This document shows, in pieces, positions 37,401-48,186 of a stretch of DNA of 64,000 bases (positions are counted from its first letter, which is position 1; each line of letters opens with the position of its first letter). The stretch covers positions 62,001 through 126,000 of the forward strand of contig NBBA01000011.1 of the NCBI GenBank assembly GCA_002794785.1. Direction: 5' to 3'. Source of the stretch: Coniferiporia sulphurascens (taxonomy: Eukaryota; Basidiomycota; Agaricomycetes; Hymenochaetales; Hymenochaetaceae). The notes beneath the pieces are model-generated. The model was not told the DNA's origin and did no database searches. It saw only the letters and a program-made list of their open reading frames with translations. The position numbers and the translations under genes are program-made.

Positions 37401-37409
37401 ATCAGATAA
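37401..37409 (+). promoter_or_regulatory. Iron-GATA site 1 upstream of FTR1 copy B
   Basis: ATCAGATAA, about 192 bases before the start codon at 37209. Confidence 0.65.
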
Positions 37410-37452
37410 GATCCGCGCCGTACTGAATTGACGCTAAAACTAATCAAATCAG

Positions 37453-37461
37453 ATCAGATAA
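37453..37461 (+). promoter_or_regulatory. Iron-GATA site 2 upstream of FTR1 copy B
   Basis: ATCAGATAA inside AATCAGATCAGATAAAA, about 245 bases before the start codon. Confidence 0.6.
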
Positions 37462-37643
37462 AAACGAAGGCAACGTTGGACGCCAAGAATATTAATAGCC
37501 CGCCCGCCCGATTTCGCCGACGCGCACGACGTCAGCACGAGTATTCCTCTAAACGATGAGTGCGCTCCCACACCGCCGCTGAGAAGAACTCGCGGGTTAT
37601 GATTTAGCACGGACGGACTGAATTGCCTCCGCTCGCCCTGCGT

Positions 37644-37652
37644 ATCAGATAA
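37644..37652 (+). promoter_or_regulatory. Iron-GATA site 3 upstream of FTR1 copy B
   Basis: ATCAGATAA inside GTATCAGATAACACC, about 435 bases before the start codon. Confidence 0.55.
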
Positions 37653-37661
37653 CACCATCAG

Positions 37662-40600
37662 AATCAATTTAATCTTATCGTGGCGCTTCGGGTGCCTTGT
37701 CTCCTCCGTTCGCCCGTCTAAGTCCTATGTAGCTCGCGACGACAGTGGCACCCGGCCCTCGAAGTAGACTCGGAATCGGCCCCTATCACGCTGGCGGCTG
37801 TACGACGCGCCATCTGTCTTCCTTTTCCAGCGCCCAACACGTCAGAAGTACCGTGCGCCATAAGCTCCACCTCAAAAATAAACATAGAAGCTCGGTCTAG
37901 TCCACGCTTATTATCTGCACCCGACCGTCATGCCGAGAAGACTTCTGGCTCGGATCCACCTTTGTCGCGCCTAGCTTGCAGTCGGAGTCGGCTCGTGACA
38001 AAAAATGAAGCTACTACCCTCGATTCGAGCCCGCTCTCCCCACCGGTACCAATATTGGATGCTCGCAGAAGATGGAATCAACGCGCACCTTGTGCACAGA
38101 GCATCAGACCCGCGTGTTGAGTGATAAACGAGAAATAAGAGGACTGGTCTAGAAGACGAGAAGTACAGAATATTAATCGCGGAAATGGATTACCCATGGT
38201 CAACCGTGACGGCGCCCGGGTATAGGTCCTACCCTACGACCCTTATTTAAAAACTAGTACTGCCTGAATTTTACCTCCACAGAATCTGAATCCTGGTATT
38301 TCTTCCTTCGGGTCGCATCGATCCTAAGGGGTTTTGTGCATTTTTTATATAAAAAGAAAGAAAAAAATCACATCCAGGATTTTTGGATAAGTATCTAGAT
38401 CTGTTTCCCACTATTAATACCTCTTAATACTCCAACGGGTAAGCGACTACATCTCAGGACTTTAGATATCTGTTTTTGCACTCCTTTTGATCCTTTACCA
38501 CAGGTAAACGACTACGTAATTGTGATGTTAACTAGAAGGAGCTGGTTGTCAGAGATTGAAAGGAAGTACACTCAGGCTGCTATATCGTTCCATTATTACC
38601 TTTTGAACATTCCGCTCAGTCCGAGTCTCTCCCTGCACACAGCACTCTTTCCATCTGGCATAGCATGGTACACAGGTACACAGGTACGTCTATTATCCAT
38701 AAACTCCCCACTTCTAAAATAAACTTTAGAAGCTCAACTGCGTGTGCGCCTCGGGCGCACTGCAGCAGGCGTCACGGTGTGTTTATTTTAGCTGCCACCA
38801 TGCGTTGAATCGGAAGAGACTTCCGAGTCGAGTCGGGTCCACCTTTGTCGCGCCTGCTCCGGGCCTGCAGCCTGACTCGTGACGAAAGTAAAACTTGTAC
38901 TAGTAGTACTGTCCTCGGATTTGAGTTGACTCTCCCCACTAGTACTGGTACTAATGTTGGGTGTGTGGAACAAAGGCGCGTACCTTGTGCTCATGCGGTT
39001 CGCTGAGTAATGTAGAACAGATGACTGGGGGCTAGCCACGAGGAATATGGAATCGCGGCGTACTAGACGACTGGATTTAACGGAATGAGTGCTATAGTAT
39101 GAGAAGATAGTGCCAGTGGGAGCCTGGGAGGGTCCACCGTGGCTCAGGTCAGACCTACCGTGAGTCGGGTCAAGACTACGAAAGTACATACTTGATTATC
39201 GTCAGCAATAGTATTGGTGTGATAAAGTGCAGGGGCATTATTTTCTGGGACTGCAAACATTAATGCAGGCGAAAAGAAAAAGAAAAAGAAAAGAAAATAT
39301 CAGGAATTGCTAACTTGAAAAGAAATTGGCAGTGTACCCAAAGCACATGGAGAGTTAATCTGACACAATTAATATTGTATTACCATGCCATGCTGCCAAT
39401 TAACGTTTGTATCTTAGTATCACACGCGTTATCGCTGACGTTGGACCACTTCTAATGATCTTCTCCCGGTATCGTCAAAAACGAAAAAAGGAATTCCGAT
39501 ACTGGCACCTTCGTACCGTCACGGTATAGGACTAGTACATACGATACATTATGCCTAGGCACCATGGCCAGTATAGCAGCCAGTGAGCAACATGGCGATA
39601 CTGAAATTAAAACTACGTTTCCGCGATCCTTTGTTTCGATGACTCTGAACTGGCCCTCTATTTCTCGTTTATTACTCGGCGCGCCGTTCGACTCGGACTC
39701 GGAGCACAAGCTGCAAGTTGGCTCTGCACTTCCGATATTGTGTATTACCACATTTACCGGTGGGGACTCGGAGGGTTGAGTCACAAGTGAGAATAGCATT
39801 GATTGTTCTCAGGCTGGATGGAAACCCGAGGAAAGGCACTCGGAGAAAAGAAAAACTAGTCGAAGTGAAAGTCGAGCGAATACAGTTCGTACTCCGAGTC
39901 GTACTACCGGCTCAGGTTCCGGTGTAATGATGACCACTATACTAGTAGAGCAACGCCTCTGATTATGCGGTGTTGCTACTCAGAGGCGGATACAGTAATG
40001 TTGTTCTAAATTCGGGAGTATATTGCTGTCCGAGCCGCGTGTCCAAGCCTGGATCTCTCAAAAACAAAGATGAAGGGTGAAGAAAAGCAAGCCTATCCTC
40101 GTCTTGGTCGTCTCTCCCCACTGGGTACTGATATTGGACTTGCACTGGCAGAACCAATGCGTACCTTGTCCACAGAGCCTCAGACCGCGCGTTGAGCGAG
40201 AAATGGATTTGTCTAATCCAAGGTCGGAAATTCACATAATAACAAAGTGATATCAAGATACTAACATTAATTGGTCGTATTACGCACGGCAAGTTAGTAC
40301 GTCTAGCCATAACTCAGTGATGCTCTAGACGTGTGCATGTACTTTGGGACCGTAGATGCGAAACGAAATAAATAAGGCTCCGAGTCGGAGGAGCTGGTCT
40401 CGGAACGAAACTGAGGAAGATACTCGAAGACAGAAAACGAAAACGAATTAGTCAAAAGCGCGGATAGAGTTTTGTTGTAGTACCAGACCAGATGTCGTTT
40501 CTCCAGCTGCGAAGCAATAATTCACAGTACTAGTAGTACAATAATATCGATTATATATCCCTATCTAAGCTCCTAAATTGAAGTCCATGGCATGGGCCCG

Positions 40601-40707
40601 CCCCGGGCGTAAGTCTCAAAAAAAATGAAGTCCCACCTGTCACTCGCACTGCACCCTTTCCAAAACTGAAAGTCCAAATCCAGAGTCACCGCCCGCGCGA
40701 TGTTCCC
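37662..40707. other. Repeat-rich intergenic region
   Basis: No gene is seen. It contains copies of the short interspersed repeat near 38030, 38905 and 40100 and the first copy of a ~1 kb direct repeat (38790-39780). The downstream flank of DUF6533 unit 5 starts near 40560 (GGGCCCGCCCCGGGCG, also at 45410). Confidence 0.5.
38790..39780. repeat. ~1 kb direct repeat, copy 1
   Basis: Colinear with 44180-45130. Shared marks are GGTCCACCGTG.CTCAGGTCAG, CAGACCTACCGTGAGTCG, GGCACCATGGCCAGTATAG and TTCTCGTTTATTACTC. No coding potential. Confidence 0.8.
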
Positions 40708-42377
40708 TCACTCAAAGCGCATATCTCTCAGGACAGCCGCCCCGTCCTCACTGCCGTTCCTACTTTGGCCGCTCGCGTACACGTTTGGCGTGGCTACCTC
40801 CCTGAGGTTAGTCAGGATGCGGCTGCCGAGTATGCATGGTGCAACCGCGTCCGTAAACACCACCACTCCACCGAAGAGGCCTTCGTCGGCGTAGATTGTG
40901 ATCATGTTCAGCGCGCCGCATGCTAGGACGCTAAAAGGGAGAGGAAAACTGTAAACGCAAGTGTGCAGCGAAGAAGTACGGCACACACAGGACGAAGTAT
41001 ATGATCTGGTCCCGAACGAGCACGTGCATCAGCTTGAAGCCTTTAAGCCCTGCCGTTTCCCGCCAATACTCTGCGCCCTTGCGTACAGAGAGCATCAGAA
41101 GGACGAGCTCGAGAATCGTTGGCGGGAGCCTATGAGCATGTACTCACGGCGCAGTTGAGCTATGAAATAAGTAGCGCAAGAGAATCCCGTACCAGTACAA
41201 AGTCGATAACAGCTGTGTGATTTTAATATTTACCCCACATTCAGTGGCACCCCCGATTCTAAAAAAGACAACTGAAGTGATCCGAACGATTAGTTGGTGT
41301 CCGCACCGTTTATTAGTACTATATCATACGCACTTCCCTTGCTGCGTACGATGCACCACAGCATAGCAGATGCCTCAGCCACGAATAGAAAAGAAAGGCA
41401 TACGGTCAATTTTTGACCTATTCAGATATTATTAGTTTGTCAGCCCGGAGAGTCTACCGGACTATTTTCACTTCGCTTGTATAACGCAAGGACCCTTATG
41501 AGGAGAATAGCTAAGACGACGATGCTTTAGCATAGATCCAGTTAAATTAACAGTTGGACAAGGAACAATACCGTCAACTACAAGAATATTGATCCAACCT
41601 AGGAATAACTAACTATCAAAACAGCTCGATTGAATGGCCCGGGCGAAAAGGACGTACTAGTAATCTGGAAGAACCAAAACAAGAAGTTACCTGCGGAGGA
41701 TGGTTAGTAGGATTGGTGCCATATAAACATATCGCAATATGTACACCTGACGAACAAGGTCAGAATTAATAAATTCATAATTATTGGATAGGAAATATAT
41801 ACAAGGATTCGGTTATACCGAGACTCGGAGTAAACGCGGTAGCAACTGTTGTGCAGTGTTATTGCCGCAGCTCTTAGTATTAATTCTTGGCTCGCACCAC
41901 GGATATTCACAAGAGCCTCTAGTAGACCCAGATAGCGGTTCTGCAAGATATAAAACAAGCAGATCAGCTTCCGTTGCAGACGGGGAGGTATAGTGCGATA
42001 CCAGAAAGTACAGAAAACTTATAGACGTGAATGGAGTCTTCTGCAGCGACATGTTACGAGTACACAGAGCTCCGGAGACGGAGACCTTACCCAGAAATAT
42101 CTAACCTTCGACCATCGATAATATCAGCGCAACAAATTCGTCCGAAGGATTATTAACGGAGTAAAAGTCTACCTCCTTGTCCATCGTGATCACTGTAAAA
42201 TCATCGTTAGCAAAATGCGATTGAAGTGGGGAATACCACTCAACAAGTGTCGTAAGCAAGGAGCGTTGTGGCCGATACTCTGGCGAGATGTTGTACTTGA
42301 CTCTTGTGGACCACATTAGCAAAATCGCCAGGACCGATAACGACAGTGTCGTCCAAGAGCCTAAATCGAGAAAGCAT
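40708..42377 (-). pseudogene. DUF6533 membrane protein, unit 5
   Basis: The start at 42377 gives MLSRFRLLDDTVVIGPG. Splicing gives AYDT-LITMDKE, the micro-exon VRYFW and the exon KTPFTSISFLYFLV. The helix exon is intact (RYNRILVYISYPIIMNLLIL). The C-terminal exon reads LLSTLYWYGILLRYLFHSS and then meets an in-frame TGA near 41150 before HAHRLPPTILELVLLMLSVRK. The last exon ends RDMRFE. Apart from that stop the copy is well kept, so it may be recently inactivated or use another splice. Confidence 0.55.
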
Positions 42378-43312
42378 GCAACGTCCTGAAACAAACAGAA
42401 AAAAAAATTGGGGGGAAAGTGAGAGGCCTTCAGATCCGTCATGAAAAATCGGTATAAGTCCTCCGTCGCGGAACCGCATTAGTAATCTATTGTGGTGCAG
42501 AGGACACTTTGAAACTGTTGGATTTGATGATCGACTAAACCGCTTACTCCTTGATCCGTGTTAACACACGCATTTCTGACCACAACAATTGTAGACCGCC
42601 CTCATCTTCCAAAGTGGGTGTATAACTCCCCAGTATAGCCAGAGGGACCGGAGGCGTTAAAGGTATCGCTATGCAAAACGAATCATTTTATCCGCTCCGG
42701 AAAGTTACCAATGACGCGAGGACGGCCTTTGCTTATCTCCGCGGGGATTTCTGTGATCACGATACCCGTCGTTCGTGTGTCCTCCTGAAGAGATGGCCCA
42801 CTCCCAAATCGAAGGAGGTATCACTAGCCGAGCGCGGTAGATTGTGCCCCTAACTCACAGCACGCAGCAGTTAGGCTGTTGGCGGTCGTTTCGTAAATAG
42901 CCAACACATAGATCGAAATAAACCCGAAATAGATAAAGTTGATGTTCACCCCAAGAAGTCCAACAGTCAAATTGGAGAGACGGACAATGTGGATGTGTCA
43001 GATCCAAGCGAATAAGCTGAGACAGATCGTGCTAGTGTGCCTGGTATTTGCTGTCGTTCGTTAAGTGCCGGCAGGAACCCTCTAGGATGCCAACCGAGAG
43101 AAATCCGCTGCACCCGCAGCCAGTTGCGAAGCAATTCTAGTATTCCAAGCTTATGAAGCAAATTCTCATAAAGAAAGCCCCTTTCTCCTCTTGCTCGCGG
43201 ATAGCTCATAATTACTAGACTTTCTGATGATCATGAGTTTGGATTGGAGTCACCTGGAGCGTCCCTTGCCTTCAAACGCGGAGCCCAGACTTGAGCTAGA
43301 TAGTTACTGCAT
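42378..43312. other. Shortened spacer of unit 5
   Basis: Only about 0.9 kb separates the DUF6533 start from the truncated C2H2-RING relic, against about 2.1 kb in unit 6. The missing part includes the RING exon and the 3' flank of the C2H2-RING gene. Confidence 0.6.
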
Positions 43313-43865
43313 CTATCCTAGGGGCCCGTGCCCGATAACCGATCGACTGGAATAACGAAGCAGTCCCAGCTCTTTCTGTGTATGAGAATGGATCCTTCCG
43401 GCTGTCATGTCACCTACAGGCCGAAGTGACAAGCGAAGAGTCAGCGTTGACTCGGTTGAAATCCTATCGACGTGTTCGTTGCGGTAGATGGTCGCCGACC
43501 GGACATGCTGCTGCAACGCCGCAGAGGTTGTGAAGGAGCGCGAGCATTGCACGCAGCAATGTCCAATAAGAACAGAGCTAGCGAGTTGCGAGTGGCAGGC
43601 ATCTAAGCTGATACGATTGCGGCTACAACTGTTGCATGGCGGAGGCAAAGGGAACTGTCGACGTGTGCATGACGCGTACCTGTTTAGGTGAGCGAGCAAA
43701 ACGCGCATCGCAGGACCACTGCATAGATATTGACACATCCGTAAATGCCGGTACAATGTCGCTGTTTTCATCGTCGCCAATACCGACAACGACTGGCGAA
43801 TCGCCCACAGGGAAAGGGATGCAGGCGCAGGCGCGCGGGGATTGGAAGAGACTCCCATTCTGGAC
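43313..43865 (-). pseudogene. C2H2-RING protein, unit 5 copy (5' half only)
   Basis: The reading frame carries CNSCSRNRISLDACHSQL and CVQCSRSFTTSAALQQHV, clearly homologous to 59428-58266. The ATG corresponding to the intact start is GTG here (GTGGTCCTGCGATGC). The His ligand in AAIHRN is Tyr (IYRN). The sequence stops being homologous at about 43313, after the linker region, and the acidic middle and the RING are absent. Non-functional. Confidence 0.82.
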
Positions 43866-45549
43866 AATCTAGCACGTGATCCGTGTGCAAAAAGGTGACA
43901 TAATTTTTTTATTTTCTAAATCAGGTAGTACTTTTGTACTTGCAAAAAACGTCTGGACTCTGGGCACCTCCTATGTAAAGTATTTGTCGCAAAACGTCAC
44001 GGTATCATTCATTCAGACTGCTGTATTGCCAAGCCATATACGTGGTCTGCATGAAGTCAAGCCCTTTCTACGGTAAAGTCAGACAGGTAAAAGAGACAGA
44101 AAACTAATTGAGCTGGAGTTGGCGTGCCAGCCTGAGCTCACTCATCTTCTTCAAAACATTTGATGCAAATCTGACTTTAGAAACACAGAAAAATCTGAAG
44201 CTGGGAGGTATTGGTTATTTTTCCCGCTTTTCTGTTTAGAATTTCGACCTCAGCTCGAGGTTCGAAAAATTCCGGGCTCGGTGGTAACCTCCGTACTAGC
44301 AGTACCATCCTCGATTTGAGTCGACTCTCCACACTGGTGCTGATGATAGACGCCCCACGCGCGGAACCAACGCGTACCTTGTGCTCATACGAGTCATACG
44401 GCTCGCTGATTAATGTAGAACAGATCACCAGGAGCTAGCCACGAGTATGGAATCACGACGTACTAAATGACTAGTTTTGACGGAATAAGTGCTATAATTT
44501 GACTCGGAGAAGATAGTAGGTGGGTCCACCGTGCCTCAGGTCAGACCTACCGTGAGTCGAGTCAAAACCACGAAATTACGTACTCACTTAACGTTAGAAG
44601 TAATATTGGTGTGGTACACCGAAGAGGTACTGTATTCTGGATCTGCAAACATTAGTGCAGGCAAAAAGGAAAGGAAAGGAAAAGAAAATATCGGAAATTG
44701 TTAACTTAAAGAGAAATTGGCGGTGCACCTAAAGCACATGAAGAGTTAATCCGACACAACTAATATTGTATTACCATGTCATACTGTCAATTAAGTTATA
44801 TCTTAGTATTATACCCGTTATTGCTGACGTCGAACTACTTCTAATGATCCCCTCCGGTATCGTCAAAAAAGGAATTCCGATACTATCATCTCGTATCATC
44901 ACAGTATGGGAATAGTACATACGATACAGTATGCCTGGGCACCATGGCCAGTATAGCAGCCGGTGAGCAATATGACGATATTAAATTAAAAATCAGTTTC
45001 CGCAATTCTTTGTTTCGATGACTCTAGACTGATTATCTATTTCTCGTTTATTACTCAGCGCGCTGTTCGAGCACAAGCTACACACTGGCTTTGCACTTCC
45101 GATATTTTGTAGAACCAGTGGGGAGGGTCGAGTTATAATATTAATTGATTTTCTTCTCTCTTATCACAAGCCACGCCCGAGTAGATACCACTACTTAGCG
45201 CGTCAATGACTTGAGACGTATTTTGGGGACCATACATGTAAATCTAGCCAGCCGGTCTCTGAACGAAATGGGATTGGTCGAAAACGTGGATACAGACCAG
45301 TACTACTGACGTCGTTCATCCAATTGATATTGCGAGGTGACAAGTTACAGTATTATAATAATTCTGATTATATATCCCTGTCTAAGCTCTTGAGATTAAA
45401 GTATATAGTACGGGGCCCGCCCCGGGTGAAAGTTTCAAAAAAGAACGAAGTTCCATCCGTCGCTCACACTGCATCCCGCCCATCAATGCCCCTTCCAAAG
45501 CTCAAAGCTCGAAGTCGAAATGCCGAATCATCGCCCGCGCGATACGCCT
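43866..45549. other. Repeat-rich intergenic region between units 5 and 6
   Basis: No gene. The bulk is the second copy of the ~1 kb direct repeat (44180-45130), followed by the DUF6533 downstream flank (45360-45549). Confidence 0.5.
44180..45130. repeat. ~1 kb direct repeat, copy 2
   Basis: Second copy of 38790-39780. Together with the DUF6533 and C2H2-RING sequences that follow, it shows units 5 and 6 arose as one larger block of 5 kb or more. Confidence 0.8.
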
Positions 45550-46603
45550 TCACGCAAAGCGCACATCGCTCAGGACAACCGTTCCGCTCTCATTGACGTC
45601 CCTACTTTGGCCGCTCGCGTACACGTTCCGTGCAGCTGCCTCCTTGAGGTTGATTAAAATGCGGCTGCCGAGTATGCACGGTGCGACCGCGTTCGTAAAC
45701 ACCACCTCTCCACCCGAGAGGCCTTCGTCGACGTATGACAGGGTCACGTACACCACGCCGCATGCTAGGATGCTCAAATGGAGGGAAAATCGTAAACGTA
45801 AGCGTGCAGCGAAGAGGTACGACACACACAGGACAAAGTAGACGAACTGGTCCCGGACGAGCACGTGCATCAGCCTGAAGCCTTTGAGCCCTGCCATTTC
45901 CCGCCAGTACTCTACGCCCTTGCGTACGGAGAGCACCAGAAGGACGAACTCGAAAACCGTTGGCGGAAGCCTACGAGCACGTACGTACGTAGATGAGCCG
46001 TGGAATAAGGAGTGCAAAAGAATTCCGTACCAGTACAAGGTCAATAACAGCTGCGGGGCTTCAATGGTTACATCACATTCAGTGGCATCCCCGATTCTTA
46101 CAAGGGGCACTGAAGCGATCGAACGATTACTTAGTGTCCGCACCGTGAAGTATTGTATCGTACGCACTTCCCTTGCTGCCCACGATGCACCACAGCATAA
46201 CAGCCGCCTCAGCCACGAATAGAAAAGAAAGGCATACGGTCAACTTTTTACCTAGTCAGATATTATTAGATTGTCGGCTGGTAACTTTACTGGACGCTCT
46301 CACTTCGTTCGTACAACGCAATGACCCTTATAAGGAGAATGGCTAAGACATCGACGCCTTAGCATAGATCCAGAGAACATCGCAGTTTGGCAAGGAACAA
46401 TACCATCAATTGCAAGAATACCAATCCAACCTAGGAATAACTATTAGAATGGTTCGACTGAAGGACGAGAAGGACGTACTAGTAATATGGAAGAACCAAG
46501 ACAAGAAACTACCTGCGGAGGGTGGTTATTAGGATTGATGCCACATAAACGTATTGCAATATGTACACCTGACGAACAAGATTATCTTTATTAAGCTCAT
46601 ATA

Positions 46604-47247
46604 CAGTGACTCAAAAAACCGTTGCAATGTTTTGTGAGTCTGGAGTAAACAGCCTATATCTCAACAACTAGGGCACGTAAATAAAACATAAAATTACTCC
46701 TGGAAAGCCCTATATTCCAGCTTTCCAGTGATATATAATATACAGCATAAATCGAAGAAATGGGGTAGCTATGGACTGCTCAATCGGGACATAGCATTGC
46801 AACAGTTTTTTGGCCTGCAGAAATGAAACATTAGAATACTCTATGTCTCCATTTTTTCATAAACAACTTTCTTGGAAACAAATGCCAGATGGAACAGTAG
46901 GCCATATGCATAGTTTGGAATACTTTCCATGGGCAGAAGCCATCTTCATAAAAAATAAATCCCATTCTGCTGTGTGAAAAATGCACATCCTCATCTTTCT
47001 CAACGCTGGACAATCCCCCCTCAAGATTGCATTGTTTATTGGTGTAATACATAGTATTATATCCAGGCCTTACTCTATGAGTGTCACTGACCTTAAAAAT
47101 GCCACTGGTAGTTGACCATCAAGGGTGTTACCTGCAAAAGTTCAATACCATCACCACTTTAAGTATAATGTACAAGGCTATCCTGGAGTTTTTCTTCACT
47201 AACCTCACTGCAGAGCTTCCCATACATCCTACCAACATCCTTGCAAG
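46604..47247 (+). repeat. Left 644-bp terminal inverted repeat
   Basis: Identical, as far as I compared by eye, to the reverse complement of 54906-55549. It contains an internal inverted near-copy of the tip: 46612-46629 against 46795-46812, 17 of 18 bases, the one mismatch being CG against CA. A 73-codon ORF occurs in both arms. Confidence 0.93.
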
Positions 47248-47860
47248 AAAGATACAGTGAAAGGAAGGCTGCAGTGAGTCAGAGAAAGCCCATACTGTCT
47301 ACACAGTGTCAGAAGGGGTGGCTGGACTTTGAAGTAACACACAAAGGCTAGTCATGGAGGACTGGGAAGAGATATCATGGTCAGGATAGACCATTACTGG
47401 TCACCCAAGGTCAGATGTGGGGGAAAAGGCCTGGAAAAAGAGTTGAACAGGCTTCTCTGATAGGCCAATGGATAGAACACTCAAGATTGGAGGCAGATCA
47501 GCCACAATACAGGGCTTTATGTTATGGGAATTGTTAGATTCGCTCCCTAGTTAAGGGTTAGAAACAAGTGATAACAGATTCACACAATGTTACTAGTTAG
47601 TTTAGGGCAGGCTTAATACCCTTCACTTGCTAGAGTGTTAGAGCTGATGATGGTGGTAAGAGACAAGAGATGAATTAAACTGCTTTTTACCACAATTTTA
47701 CATTGGGCTTTTATACCCTACATGTTGTAGTCTATTTACTATGTTCCGGTAGATACTACAACATACTACTCTCGCTTTATAAGTCATAAGAATGTTCTGG
47801 TACAATCCTGTACATGCTATTTACTATTCTTAGCTTCTTATGAGTCAGTTACATATTCTG
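47248..47860. other. Unique left interior, possible transposase relic
   Basis: On +, around 47350-47520, fragments such as VMEDWEEISWS and VTQGQMWGK in neighbouring frames resemble the W-S-D-E region of Tc1/mariner transposases, with stops and shifts. The match is weak and rests on my memory of the family pattern. The rest is non-coding. Confidence 0.3.
47856..47860. repeat. Copia target-site duplication, left copy
   Basis: TTCTG here and TTCCG at 53866-53870. The single difference is again a CpG transition. Confidence 0.7.
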
Positions 47861-48118
47861 TATTAAATAAATATAACGAACAATATAAATATAGTACGTG
47901 GTCATATGAACGTCCACCTTACTAAGTGAACGATAATGCAACGATAACGCCATACGATACAGGAGCTAGATAGTTATAGTAATACTAGCCCACGGAACGT
48001 GTATATAAGGGGAGCTGGTCTCGCCCTAGAAATACATCAGTTTAAGCTGATAACTCACCTTCGCCTTTTCACTACCACTGCACCTCATTGTCTACCACAA
48101 CATGTGTAGATTTTAAGA
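47861..48118 (+). repeat. Copia 5' LTR
   Basis: 258 bp, TATTAAATAAA... to ...GATTTTAAGA, with a probable TATA element (GTATATAAGGGG) near 48000. It differs from the 3' LTR at 17 bases, all at CpG sites. Confidence 0.93.
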
Positions 48119-48129
48119 GGTTATGAGCC
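48119..48129 (+). promoter_or_regulatory. Primer binding site, complementary to initiator tRNA-Met anticodon arm
   Basis: GGTTATGAGCC follows the 5' LTR. Its complement GGCTCATAACC contains the CAT anticodon and fits the fungal initiator tRNA-Met anticodon stem-loop, as in copia-type half-tRNA priming, rather than the usual tRNA 3' end starting TGG. Confidence 0.7.
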
Positions 48130-48186
48130 TTGACTCTACAACTAACGAAACGATTAACAAAAAATAAATCCTCAATTAACAAAATT

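Larger units (their letters stand above)
35653..38620. repeat. Right arm of inverted duplication around FET3
   Basis: Reverse-complement counterpart of 27740-30316. It covers FTR1 copy B, its promoter, a GCTAGGCGCGACAAAGGTGG-like block (near 37960) and the interspersed repeat at 38030-38170. Confidence 0.8.

Noticed and set aside
46831..47052. 73-codon ORF present in both TIR arms (also 55101-55322)
   Set aside because: It is duplicated only because the arms are inverted copies. No motif, and a DDE-like reading in a neighbouring frame (MKMASAHGKYSKL) is too weak to call.
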